Assembly: GCA_030526245.1 (NCBI GenBank)
Contig: JAUNDD010000004.1
Coordinates: 24,158 to 88,157 of the forward strand
Length of the DNA: 64,000 nt
Origin: Lachnospiraceae bacterium
GTDB taxonomy: Bacteria > Bacillota > Clostridia > Lachnospirales > Lachnospiraceae
Direction: 5' to 3'
Below are positions 8,733-16,579 of this stretch, piece after piece. The notes below the pieces were generated by a model. That model saw only the letters and a program-made list of their open reading frames with translations. It did no database searches and was not told where the DNA came from. The position numbers and the translations under genes are program-made. Position 1 is the first letter of the stretch; every line of letters begins with the position of its first letter.

Positions 8733-10076
8733 TCACTGCCCACGCAGTTCCCGGCTTCGCTCCAGCAGATATTCCCGGGTATTCTTCTCCGGATCCGTCA
8801 ATACCTCATCCAGCAGCGCTTCCAGCACCTTGCCCATGGCCGGTCCGCCCTGCATGCCGTCGGCGATCAGATCCCGCCCGGACAGCGCCAGCTGCCGGAT
8901 GCACAGGCAGTCTCCTCTTTCCAGGATCTGCGTAAAGAGCTCCTCCGCCCGCTCCAGGCGTTTCAGGTCCTCTTCCGGATCTCCGGCGGATCTGGACAGA
9001 ATGTCTGCCCGCTTCAGGGCCGCATAGCTTTCAAACAGCTCCGGTCCGATGGCCGATGCAAAATGCCGCACCTGGGCCGGCGTTTCTCCCGGACTCTCCG
9101 AATGGATCCGGATCAGAGCCCCCACCGTGTCCATGGTCAGCCGGTCCAGCTTCAGCCTCTGCAGGATCTTTTTGGCCAGCTTCTCTCCTTCCCGGGCATG
9201 CTCCGGAAAGGCCATGCCGCCATCCTCCCGCTGCACGGCGGTCTCGGCCTTGCCGAAATCGTGCATCAGCGCCGCCAGCCGCAGCATCCGGTCCGGCCGG
9301 ACATTCTGCAGCACCCGGAGGGTATGCTCCCCCACCGTCCCGCTGTGATGAGCACCCGCGCAGGACAGCTCGGCGATCCGATCCCATTCCGGCAGGAACA
9401 CCGCCGACATGCCGCTTTCGTAGATCAGCTGCATCTTTTCCGGGTGCGCCGACTGCAGCAGCTTGATCAGCTCCGCTGCGATTCGCTCCTCACTGATCCG
9501 GCTCAGCGTACCGGCCAGCTCCCGGGCCGCCTCAAAGGTATCGGGATCGATCTCGAAATCCAGCTGGGCCGAAAAACGGATCGCCCGCAGCAGCCGCAGC
9601 GCGTCCTCATTAAACCGGCGCCGCGGATCCCCCACGCAGCGGATACAACGGTTTTGCAGATCCTCCAGTCCCCCGAACAGGTCGATGAGTCCCGCCGTAT
9701 CGTTGTAGGCCATGGCATTGATGGTAAAATCCCTTCGCTTCAGATCCTCTTCCAGGCACGGGGTAAACCGCACCTCATCCGGATGACGGCCATCCGAATA
9801 CTTGCCGTCGACCCGGTAGGTGGTCACCTCAAAGCCGTCCTCTCCGATCATCACCGTAATGGTGCCATGGGCAATGCCGGTATCCACGCACCGGCGAAAC
9901 AGTCCCTTGACCTGCTCCGGCATGGCTGAGGTGGTGATATCCCAGTCACTGGGTACGCGTCCCAGACAGGCATCCCGCACGCAGCCGCCCACCGCATAGG
10001 CCTCAAAGCCGTGCTCCTGCAGTCTATGTAAGATCTTCCGAACCTTGTCCGGCATCTGAATCTTTATTTTTTCCAC
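8733..10076 (-). CDS. cca: CCA tRNA nucleotidyltransferase (class II, HD-domain type)
   Basis: Adds or repairs the 3' CCA of tRNAs; needed here because neither tRNA gene in this window encodes CCA. The 447 residues have the nucleotidyltransferase signature GGCVRDACLGR (about 31-41) and the catalytic DWDITT. The ERRxD-like region KRRDFTINAMAYN and RFNEDALRLLRAIRF follow, then an HD module (HTLRVLQN..LAALMHDFGK) for 2',3'-phosphate trimming. Related poly(A) polymerases share the fold, but the full motif set with the HD domain fits the CCA enzyme. Confidence 0.93.
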   Translation of the reverse strand: MEKIKIQMPDKVRKILHRLQEHGFEAYAVGGCVRDACLGRVPSDWDITTSAMPEQVKGLFRRCVDTGIAHGTITVMIGEDGFEVTTYRVDGKYSDGRHPDEVRFTPCLEEDLKRRDFTINAMAYNDTAGLIDLFGGLEDLQNRCIRCVGDPRRRFNEDALRLLRAIRFSAQLDFEIDPDTFEAARELAGTLSRISEERIAAELIKLLQSAHPEKMQLIYESGMSAVFLPEWDRIAELSCAGAHHSGTVGEHTLRVLQNVRPDRMLRLAALMHDFGKAETAVQREDGGMAFPEHAREGEKLAKKILQRLKLDRLTMDTVGALIRIHSESPGETPAQVRHFASAIGPELFESYAALKRADILSRSAGDPEEDLKRLERAEELFTQILERGDCLCIRQLALSGRDLIADGMQGGPAMGKVLEALLDEVLTDPEKNTREYLLERSRELRGQ

Positions 10077-10203
10077 ACTTTTCCTTCTCCTTTAATTCAC
10101 AGAGTTTTCACTTTGCCCACCCACCTATCGGTGATAAAATGAGACAACAGTGCTGCGATCCGCAGTATCATAGCACACATCTTATCACAAAAGGAGAGTT
10201 ACC

Positions 10204-11490
10204 ATGAAGAGACAAAACATGTATCTTGCCGCTTCCCTCACCCTGGCCCTTGGTGCCTTATCAGGAATGACCGCATTGGCCGAGGAAGCCGCTACAGAAG
10301 CTGTAACCGAAGCTGCGGGCACCGCCGAAAGCACCATGCTCGCCTTCCCCATCGAAAATGCGCTGGATTATGTAACCCTGTTTGACTACGAAGGCATGAA
10401 GGTGGAAAAGACCATCTACGAAGTCAGCGACACCGACCTGGCCTCCGAAATGGAAATGGAAGCCAGCGAACATGCAACCCGTCAGGCCACCAACGCCGCC
10501 AGCAAGGACGGCGACACCCTGACCGGCACCATCCGCATCGATGACGGAAACAGCAATGAGGAAATGGAAGACTTTTCCTTCACTCTTGGCTATGAGCAGT
10601 TCGGCTCCGAGTTTGACGAAAACCTCACCGGCGTGACGGAAGGCAGCGAGCACGACTTCGAGATCACCTACGATGAGGAGACCGCTCCCTATCAGGACTG
10701 GGTGGATCTGACAGTTCGCTTCCATTTTACCGTTAACTCCATCGAGGAGACCATCACACCGGAAATCAACGACGAATTTGTCACCAATATCCTTGGCTAC
10801 GACAGCATGGAGGCCTACACCGAGGAGGTCCGCACCCGTCTCGAAGAACAGAACGAGGAATACGCACTCAGCGCCGCCCGCTCCACCGCCATTGAGCAGG
10901 TTATGGACGGCAGCGAATTCTCCTCCATCCCGGAAGAGCTGTACAGCTACAGCGAATCCACGGTTCAGGCTTCCTACGCATACATGGCCGAAATGTTCGG
11001 CATGAGCATGGAGGAAATGATGGAAGCCTTCGGTGTCGATGAAGACAGCCTCCAGGAGGAGATCGACTCCACCTCCCGCCGCTATCTGCTCCTGAGCGCC
11101 CTGGCTGCACAGGCTGAGCTGACCGTCAGCGACGAAGAGATCATGGAGTTTGCCGAGGCCACCGCTCAGGCTTACGGCTACGAAAGTGCCGATGATCTGT
11201 TGGCCTACACCGACTACGAGGAGCTGCGCTGGGCTGCCGCTGAACAGGCCATCGGCGACTATCTCCTCTCCCACAGCAATGTTGTTGCCGTTTACACCGA
11301 GTACGATGCGGATGACCTCTCCATCGAGGATGACACCGAGGACTGGGAGATCCTGGAAGGACTGGGTGATGAAGGCTTCGATGTGGAAGTCGACGACGAG
11401 GATTTCGAAGAAGATGAAGACGACGACTTCGAGGACGACGAGGACGACATCGTGGATGTCTCACTTTTTGACGAAGAAGACGAGGAATAA
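10204..11490 (+). CDS. Secreted trigger-factor-like peptidyl-prolyl isomerase/chaperone with acidic tail
   Basis: Probable extracytoplasmic folding factor. The 428 residues start with a signal peptide (basic MKRQN, hydrophobic core, cleavage after ALA near residue 22) without a lipobox cysteine. An Ala/Glu/Thr-rich linker is followed by an FKBP-like domain (GDTLTGTIRID..SFTLGYEQFGSEFDENLTG..VDLTVRFHFTVNSIEE) and a helical region resembling the trigger factor C-terminal chaperone arms (INDEFV..EAYTEEVRTRLEEQNEEYA). The last 50 or so residues are almost all Asp/Glu. The ribosome-binding domain of cytosolic trigger factor is absent. SD AAGGAGAG precedes the ATG at 10204. Substrates are unknown. 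Confidence 0.75.
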   Translation: MKRQNMYLAASLTLALGALSGMTALAEEAATEAVTEAAGTAESTMLAFPIENALDYVTLFDYEGMKVEKTIYEVSDTDLASEMEMEASEHATRQATNAASKDGDTLTGTIRIDDGNSNEEMEDFSFTLGYEQFGSEFDENLTGVTEGSEHDFEITYDEETAPYQDWVDLTVRFHFTVNSIEETITPEINDEFVTNILGYDSMEAYTEEVRTRLEEQNEEYALSAARSTAIEQVMDGSEFSSIPEELYSYSESTVQASYAYMAEMFGMSMEEMMEAFGVDEDSLQEEIDSTSRRYLLLSALAAQAELTVSDEEIMEFAEATAQAYGYESADDLLAYTDYEELRWAAAEQAIGDYLLSHSNVVAVYTEYDADDLSIEDDTEDWEILEGLGDEGFDVEVDDEDFEEDEDDDFEDDEDDIVDVSLFDEEDEE

Positions 11491-11587
11491 CCTCAGCCTT
11501 CATCGGTTTATATGGTTATTTGAACAAATTTTAGTCGAAATAAAGTGTTCTTATGTAGAAATTACACATCACCCGCGCCGTAACGCC

Positions 11588-11616
11588 TTGACATATTGTA
11601 CCTGCGGACTTATAAT
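11588..11616 (+). promoter_or_regulatory. Consensus promoter of the cold-shock gene
   Basis: TTGACA, 17 bp, TATAAT: both hexamers perfect and spacing optimal. Transcription would begin near 11623. Confidence 0.9.
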
Positions 11617-11622
11617 CAAAAA

Positions 11623-11746
11623 GCAATAAGATTTTTGGTCGTAGGTCACGCAGCGTCCTGATAAAGATCCATTTACCTTTTGATCATAGCTGGTGTATCT
11701 ATACAATATCCAAAACGATTTATTATTTAATATGGAGGAACCAGAT
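11623..11746 (+). promoter_or_regulatory. Long 5' leader of the cold-shock mRNA
   Basis: About 124 nt separate the predicted transcript start from the ATG, as in many csp mRNAs where the leader is a temperature-responsive structure. No named motif was recognised. SD GGAGG lies at 11734-11738. Confidence 0.5.
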
Positions 11747-11947
11747 ATGAACAACGGTACAGTTAAGTGGTTTAACGCAGAAAAAGGCTACGGTTTTATT
11801 ACCGGTGAGGATGGAAACGATGTATTCGTTCACTTCTCTGCGATCCAGTCTGAAGGCTTCAAGACCCTGGAAGAGGGTCAGGCTGTTACCTTCGAGCTTG
11901 TAAAGGGCGATCGCGGTATGCAGGCTGCCAATGTAGTTAAGTGCTAA
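11747..11947 (+). CDS. Cold-shock protein (CspA/CspB family)
   Basis: A 66-residue single-domain nucleic-acid chaperone with RNP1 (GYGFI) and RNP2 (VFVHFSAI) aromatic motifs in an OB fold; begins [16 protein letters not shown]. The start at 11747 follows GGAGG with a good spacer; a longer in-frame reading from 11693 is not supported by homology. It is monocistronic between a consensus promoter and a terminator. Confidence 0.96.
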   Translation: MNNGTVKWFNAEKGYGFITGEDGNDVFVHFSAIQSEGFKTLEEGQAVTFELVKGDRGMQAANVVKC

Positions 11948-11994
11948 TTCCATTACATTTCACATACGTGGACAACCATCATTTCTGATTACAC

Positions 11995-12023
11995 AAAAAG
12001 CTGCCGTTTCCGGCAGCTTTTTT
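11995..12023 (+). terminator. Terminator after the cold-shock gene
   Basis: GCTGCCG-TTTC-CGGCAGC stem-loop followed by six T, preceded by an A run. Confidence 0.9.
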
Positions 12024-12054
12024 CATTTCACAGCACAGAGATTTCACGCAGAAT

Positions 12055-12149
12055 TTTCCTGTTCCCCCGTTCTCGGTCAGCGGATTTTTCCTGTCCCCCC
12101 GTTCTCGGTCAGCGGATCTTTCTGGACCCCGTTCTAATGGCGGTCAGCG
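12055..12149. repeat. Two 30-bp direct repeats plus a partial third copy
   Basis: Units at 12055-12084 and 12087-12116 (period 32 bp; core CGTTCTCGGTCAGCGGA) differ at one position. A shorter diverged copy (12118-12149) ends GGCGGTCAGCG. The repeat fills the space between the csp terminator and the phosphatase gene. Confidence 0.8.
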
Positions 12150-12181
12150 TGCTACGCACGCTTTGTCCTGACTCTTCTCGC

Positions 12182-12778
12182 TCAACACTCCTTCTCTTTC
12201 ACCGATGGATAGCTGCGCACAAACCGATGCACGCCTCCTTCGCTTTCAAACACCCGAATCTCGCAGTTATGCATCTTCGGCCGCCACATCAGTCCGTTCC
12301 GGCGGTCCATCAGGTATCCGCTCAGGGCCCGCATGATCCCGCCGTGGGCTGCCACCAGCACCCGCTCAAAGGGCTGCTGCTCCAGCTCCTGCAAAAACGC
12401 CTGACTGCGCCGGATCATGTGCTCTGTGGTCTCCACCGTGGCTGGTGCGGGAAACAGCTCCGGCAACGCCCAGTAGGCACTCATCCGCAGCCCCAGCCCC
12501 GTATATTTTTTCAGCTCATAGCATCCAAAATCCACCTCGATGAGCCGCTCATCCACCCGGATCTGCTCACGCGAGCAGCCCCCGATGATCGCTCCGGTCT
12601 CCACCGCCCGGTCCAGAGGGCTGGCATATACCGCATCAAACCGGATATCTCCGATCCGGCTGCGCTGCATGGCCGCCTGCGCTCTTCCCACCTCATTGAG
12701 GGGTTCATCCGTCAGCCCCTGCATCCTCTTCTCTTTGTTGTATCGTGTCTGTCCGTGTCTGGTAAGCCAGATTTCCAT
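12182..12778 (-). CDS. Histidine phosphatase family protein (phosphoglycerate-mutase-like)
   Basis: A 198-residue cytoplasmic protein of the RHG superfamily. The catalytic RHGQTRYN motif is at residues 7-14, and the second histidine lies in VLVAAHGGIMRALSG. The family includes cofactor-dependent phosphoglycerate mutase, alpha-ribazole phosphatase and broad-specificity phosphatases; the short length and divergence argue for a phosphatase rather than glycolytic mutase. The substrate cannot be told from sequence or from its neighbours. Confidence 0.88.
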   Translation of the reverse strand: MEIWLTRHGQTRYNKEKRMQGLTDEPLNEVGRAQAAMQRSRIGDIRFDAVYASPLDRAVETGAIIGGCSREQIRVDERLIEVDFGCYELKKYTGLGLRMSAYWALPELFPAPATVETTEHMIRRSQAFLQELEQQPFERVLVAAHGGIMRALSGYLMDRRNGLMWRPKMHNCEIRVFESEGGVHRFVRSYPSVKEKEC

Positions 12779-12798
12779 AAAGTCTATCCTCCTGCCTG

Positions 12799-12830
12799 AA
12801 AAAGAAAAACTGCCGCACCGGCGACAGTTT
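12799..12830 (-). terminator. Probable terminator after the Na/Pi cotransporter gene
   Basis: Minus-strand AAACTG..CAGTTT stem with an inner CCG/CGG pairing, followed by TTTTTCTTTTTC. It stands 137 bp past the transporter stop codon. Confidence 0.5.
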
Positions 12831-12966
12831 CCTTTTTAAATTATCCTTCTCAATCTTCAAGTGCTCTTTTTCCGTCCCTGTTCTATATAAAACAGGACAG
12901 ATCTTTTCCGGTCTCGCTGCCATGCATTGGCTCGAACCGCAACCCCTGCACCTCGTTCTTAACCTA

Positions 12967-14598
12967 TTAGTTCACATCTGCCAGCGCCGTCGCAATGTTG
13001 ATGGCGTGATCCGAGCATCGCTCGATATCCACGGACATATCTGTAAAGATGACGCCGCCCATGGGATCACAGGCCGTTACCATCAGACGCTGCACATGCG
13101 AATTTACAATTTCTTCCTGAATATCATCCACCCGCTGCTCCAGCCGCTCTGCCTCCGGGATCTTGCTGTAATCCTCGGTTTCAAAGATCTTCAGAGAAAA
13201 GTCGATGGACTCAATGGATGCGTCGCACAGACGCTTCAGCTCTGCGCGGCCGGTCTCCGAGATCACCGCCTTGCGGTCACGGATGTCCGCCGCATACTCG
13301 ATCAGGTTCGTTGCGTGGTCGGAGATCCGCTCGATATCCGAAGCCACCAGCATCAGGGAGGAGATCTGGGAGATCACCTTCTGGGAATAATCCCGGGCAC
13401 GCAGTGCGATCAGCGCATCGGAGATCACATCCGTCAGATAATCCACGGTATCTTCCGTTTCCATAACCCGCTCCGCCTGTTTTTCATCCAGCGTGAAGAA
13501 GGCTTCGATGGCCTCCGCCAGGTTGTCCCGGGCGATCTTAGCCATACGTGCGATCTCCATACGCGCCTGATTGATGGCAACCGAAGACGGCATGTAGTCC
13601 GAATTGCCCACGACCATATAATGCAGCTTGCGCTCCTCGAGCTTCTTGGTCTCTTCCGCCTGCAGCGGGATCAGCGTTTCGGACAGCTTGACGATCAGCC
13701 CCGCAATGGGGAACTCGATCAGCACAGCCAGGATTGCAAAGATCGTGTGTGTATTGGCCACCTGACGGCCGATATCGTTGGGCGTCAGACTCTGGATCGT
13801 CGGCAGGAACGGCGTGATCACATTGATCAGCAGGATCATCAGTGCCGCACGGATCAGGTTAAACAGCAGGTTCAGTACCGCCGTTCTCTTTCCGTTTCGG
13901 TTCGTGGTCAGCGAAGCCAGAATGTTCGGCGTTACCGAACCGATGGCCGCACCGATCACCAGATATACCGTCATCCGATAGTTTAACAGCCCCTGGATTG
14001 CAAAGGTCTGGAAGATGACTACCGACGAGGAGGAGCTCTGCAGAAGCGCCGTAAAGAGCACACCGAAGAGTACAGCCACCGCCGGATTATTCAGCGTAGA
14101 CAGGAACGAGATAAAGGTATCACTCTGGGACAGGGGTGCGATGGCTCCCTTGATCACCGAAATACCGAAGAAAAGCATACCAAAGCCCATGATAATGGAA
14201 CCGATATACTTCACCGTGTTGCGCTTCAGGAACAGGAACATCACAGCGCCGACAAACAGGATCATCGGTGCGTAAGCGCCCAGATTGAAGGCCGTGATCT
14301 GTGCCGTGATGGTGGTACCGATGTTGGCACCCATGATTACGCCGATGGCCTGCATCAGCGTCATCAGACCCGAGTTTACGAAGCTGATGACCATCATATC
14401 CGTGGCCGAAGAGCTCTGGATCAGAAGTGTTACCAGAATTCCGATCATGACAGCAAAAAAGCGGTTTGCCGTCGCCCTTTCCAGAATGGATTTCATCTTA
14501 TCACCGGCTGCATTTTTCAGTCCGGTGGACATGATACTCATTCCATACAAAAACAGACCGACACCGCCCATCAGGCTGAATAGTTCGTATATGCTCAT
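12967..14598 (-). CDS. Na+/phosphate cotransporter (NptA/PNaS family) with C-terminal PhoU-like domain
   Basis: Integral membrane protein of 543 residues. The N-terminal half has the duplicated PNaS signature (GVGLFLYGMSIMSTGLKN, TLLIQSSSATDMMVISFVNSG, GANIGTTITAQI and, in the second repeat, LLQSSSSSVV) with about eight hydrophobic helices. The C-terminal third (about 340-543) is a cytoplasmic PhoU-like helical bundle (ERISDHATNLIEYA, MSVDIERCSDHAINIA). The family couples Na+ to inorganic phosphate movement. Lack of pho genes nearby leaves the physiological role open. Confidence 0.9.
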   Translation of the reverse strand: MSIYELFSLMGGVGLFLYGMSIMSTGLKNAAGDKMKSILERATANRFFAVMIGILVTLLIQSSSATDMMVISFVNSGLMTLMQAIGVIMGANIGTTITAQITAFNLGAYAPMILFVGAVMFLFLKRNTVKYIGSIIMGFGMLFFGISVIKGAIAPLSQSDTFISFLSTLNNPAVAVLFGVLFTALLQSSSSSVVIFQTFAIQGLLNYRMTVYLVIGAAIGSVTPNILASLTTNRNGKRTAVLNLLFNLIRAALMILLINVITPFLPTIQSLTPNDIGRQVANTHTIFAILAVLIEFPIAGLIVKLSETLIPLQAEETKKLEERKLHYMVVGNSDYMPSSVAINQARMEIARMAKIARDNLAEAIEAFFTLDEKQAERVMETEDTVDYLTDVISDALIALRARDYSQKVISQISSLMLVASDIERISDHATNLIEYAADIRDRKAVISETGRAELKRLCDASIESIDFSLKIFETEDYSKIPEAERLEQRVDDIQEEIVNSHVQRLMVTACDPMGGVIFTDMSVDIERCSDHAINIATALADVN

Positions 14599-14763
14599 TA
14601 TTCATATCCTCCAGTTTTGGGAACCGTTTCGACTTCTTTTTCAACCGAAAACGTCTGATTCATCTATATCATGTCAGCCGCATTTTGTCCATCGAAACAT
14701 GCAAAAACAGCGCCTGACCGGATCGTCAGACGCTGCCTCCCGCTTATTTTTTCCTATTCATTT

Positions 14764-15423
14764 TTACGCTTCATCCGTGCGTCTCTCCACACTGACGGAG
14801 CGCGCCACCAGTGAGGTCAGCTTATTCCGGCGATGCGAATCGTCCGGCCACAGCTCTTCCTTGGTCTGGAGACGACATTCAGCAAATACATAGTCTCCTG
14901 CTCTCGGGATATCGCATTCCTGGGCTCCAAAACAGGCATAGGTGGCCCGCACCGGATCCTTCCCTTCCCGCTGTGCAATGACCGTTGCAGAATAAAAGGG
15001 TACCTTCCCGGTCATCTTCACAAACACGTCCGTTACGGTGCCGGAGAGGATCACACAGTTATTCCCTGCTTTTCCGCTCACCTTCATTACACGGTTCGGA
15101 ATGACTTTTGACATCCAGAGATGTTTTGTTTTGTTCTCACCGACCATCAACGTAACCTTCTGCTCCCGGACATAGCCAACGACCGTTGCATAATCTCCCT
15201 CATGCAGCAAATGGCGCAGCTCTTCCCCGGGCTCCCCAAGGATATCTACCGTCGGGTAGTCTTTATAGATCTCTCCTCGTCTTCCATACAGAGCCGGCAT
15301 ATGCACAGCCAGAGTCAGACTGGTCCCTTTCCCCTCGCGCAGATTACCGGTTCGAATGACTTTCCCTGAGAGCATGATCGCATTGATGTCATGATTCTTT
15401 AAGTCTCGGTCACAGAGTGTCAT
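14764..15423 (-). CDS. Tandem OB-fold (SSB-like) protein of unknown function
   Basis: 219 residues that I do not recognise as a named family. Two similar halves each begin with an SSB-type OB strand pattern: IMLSGKVIRTGNLREGKGTS near residue 16 and VILSGTVTDVFVKMTGKVPF near 123. Each runs through a GDY segment (EGDYATVVGYVREQ, AGDYVFAECRLQT). There is no acidic SSB C-terminal tip and no membrane segment. It has its own promoter and is not adjacent to replication genes. A nucleic-acid-binding role is an inference from the fold pattern. Confidence 0.6.
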   Translation of the reverse strand: MTLCDRDLKNHDINAIMLSGKVIRTGNLREGKGTSLTLAVHMPALYGRRGEIYKDYPTVDILGEPGEELRHLLHEGDYATVVGYVREQKVTLMVGENKTKHLWMSKVIPNRVMKVSGKAGNNCVILSGTVTDVFVKMTGKVPFYSATVIAQREGKDPVRATYACFGAQECDIPRAGDYVFAECRLQTKEELWPDDSHRRNKLTSLVARSVSVERRTDEA

Positions 15424-15483
15424 CGCTTATTCCTTTCGTATTGTCACAAACATTGTGTCGGCGTTACGACGGTCCCTGTCATT

Positions 15484-15511
15484 ATTATAGCGTAATATCG
15501 TTTTCTTGCAA
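15484..15511 (-). promoter_or_regulatory. Promoter of the tandem OB-fold gene
   Basis: TTGCAA, 16 bp, TATAAT on the minus strand, about 60 bp upstream of the ATG. Confidence 0.7.
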
Positions 15512-15573
15512 GCTTTTCTTCGTTCTTTTGTGACTTTTCTTTCTTGAAATAAATCAATGCTCATCTGTTTTGA

Positions 15574-15614
15574 AAACAAAATGATCCGCAGCACACGTTA
15601 GCATACTGCGGATC
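15574..15614 (-). terminator. Terminator downstream of tRNA-Gly
   Basis: GATCCGCAG / CTGCGGATC, a 9-bp stem with a 14-nt loop, followed by ATTTTGTTTTC on the minus strand. Confidence 0.6.
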
Positions 15615-15706
15615 CGCTCTGTCTTCATCGTATTGGATTGTATTGGATCGTATTTCGTTCATCCGGTCCGGTTTCTGACATCTTCCATATTTCCGGGCAG
15701 CAAAAA

Positions 15707-15777
15707 AGCGGGTGATGGGAATCGAACCCACATATCCAGCTTGGAAGGCTGGTGTTCTACCACTGAACTACACCCGC
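15707..15777 (-). tRNA. tRNA-Gly (anticodon UCC)
   Basis: A 71-nt cloverleaf: acceptor GCGGGTG/CACCCGC, D-arm GTTC..GAAC, anticodon stem CCAGC/GCTGG with loop CTTCCAA (anticodon TCC), T-arm with TTCGATT. The 3' CCA is not encoded. Confidence 0.97.
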
Positions 15778-15887
15778 ATCAGATGCCGATACAAAACATA
15801 TTCACTGTATCAGCTATATATACAACAGGATCCTTTTACGATATCCCGGTTGTTAACTCTGCTCCGCCCCGGCCTCTCGCCGGTGAG

Positions 15888-15925
15888 CAAAAAAATAAAT
15901 AAGCACCGGTTGGTACTTATTTATT
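15888..15925 (-). terminator. Terminator directly after tRNA-Pro
   Basis: AATAAATAAG / CTTATTTATT stem with an inner ACC/GGT pairing, followed by a T run on the minus strand, starting 4 nt past the tRNA. It makes tRNA-Pro a separate transcript from tRNA-Gly. Confidence 0.75.
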
Positions 15926-15928
15926 CAG

Positions 15929-16002
15929 TCGATGCGACAGGATTTGAACCTGCGACCTCTGCGTCCCGAACGCAGCGCTCTACCAAGCTGAGCCACGCAT
16001 CG
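15929..16002 (-). tRNA. tRNA-Pro (anticodon CGG)
   Basis: A 74-nt cloverleaf: acceptor CGATGCG/CGCATCG, D-arm GCTC..GAGC, anticodon stem CTGCG/CGCAG with loop TTCGGGA (anticodon CGG, codon CCG), T-arm GCAGG TTCAAAT CCTGT (G-T closing pair), discriminator A. No encoded CCA. Confidence 0.97.
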
Positions 16003-16038
16003 ATATCGGTTTTGCTTCATCTCTCAATCAGCTTAATC

Positions 16039-16067
16039 ATGATACCATTTTGTTTTCGCTTTGTCAA
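16039..16067 (-). promoter_or_regulatory. tRNA-Pro promoter P2 with upstream A-tracts
   Basis: TTGACA, 17 bp, TATCAT on the minus strand, about 35 bp before the tRNA. The -35 is preceded by phased A runs (AAAAAA, AAAAAAA) that look like an UP element. Confidence 0.8.
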
Positions 16068-16142
16068 GAACTTTTTTAACTTTTTTTGAAGTTTTTTCAG
16101 TTCTCATCGCCGCTTCCGTATCACTTCCCGACAACGATGGTT

Positions 16143-16171
16143 ATCATACCGTATGATCTCCGATCTGTCAA
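16143..16171 (-). promoter_or_regulatory. tRNA-Pro promoter P1 with upstream A-tracts
   Basis: TTGACA, 17 bp, TATGAT on the minus strand, 104 bp upstream of P2. It carries the same kind of A-run block (AACTTGAAAAAAGTTG) before the -35 box, so it appears to be a duplicated promoter unit. Confidence 0.75.
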
Positions 16172-16246
16172 CAGGTTTTTTCAACTTTTTTCAAGTTTTT
16201 TGCTGATGGGTCAAATGCAGCTCCTGTCCAGATCCAACGCTCGCTG

Positions 16247-16360
16247 AGTTGGTTGCGCCCCCTCGCTCTAGCTCGGCGGCAGGACGTCGGAGCCATTAGA
16301 GTCACGAACTGCGTTCGTGAGGGCTCCTCCTGTCAACGCTGCGTCGAGCTAACGCCAACT
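16247..16360. other. Extended rod-like inverted-repeat element (structured RNA or MITE-like)
   Basis: Five nested complementary segments span 114 bp: AGTTGG/CCAACT (16247, 16355), TAGCTCG/CGAGCTA (16269, 16345), CAGGA/TCCTG (16280, 16328), GGAGCC/GGCTCC (16289, 16322) and TCACGAAC/GTTCGTGA (16302, 16313). Together they fold into one long interrupted hairpin. No ORF with protein-like composition is present. It lies between rlmB and the tRNA-Pro promoters. Confidence 0.6.
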
Positions 16361-16575
16361 ACGACCATATATAAAATGCTCGGGGTGAGGCCCTCGCATT
16401 TTGGTCTCCGTAGGCGTGGATCTCTCCTCCGCTAAAAGCGCCTCTGAAATGCGAGCTTTTGGATACTGGAGCAGTTCGCTGCCTGCCGCCTTGCAGAAAA
16501 CATGCCCTCGTGAGCAGTCTCAGGCATGGACCACGTCTCGGTGCATGCCTTTCAAAAAGGATACTTTAGCAACAG
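16361..16575. other. Second structured non-coding block downstream of rlmB
   Basis: It contains a short hairpin (AAATGC..GCATTT), a longer one (CTCGCATTT at 16393-16401 with AAATGCGAG at 16447-16455, inner AGGCG/CGCCT) and a third near the rlmB stop (AGGCATG/CATGCCT at 16523-16551). The last may terminate rlmB. No gene is visible. Confidence 0.5.
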
Positions 16576-16579
16576 GTGC

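Noticed and set aside
10261..11274. Minus-strand open frame opposite the trigger-factor-like gene
   Set aside because: The Gly/Phe/Val-rich translation mirrors the Asp/Glu-rich sense protein; the sense strand has SD, signal peptide and recognisable domains.
12055..12149. CRISPR-like array
   Set aside because: Only two to three direct repeats with 2-bp spacing and no spacers; no cas genes anywhere in the window.
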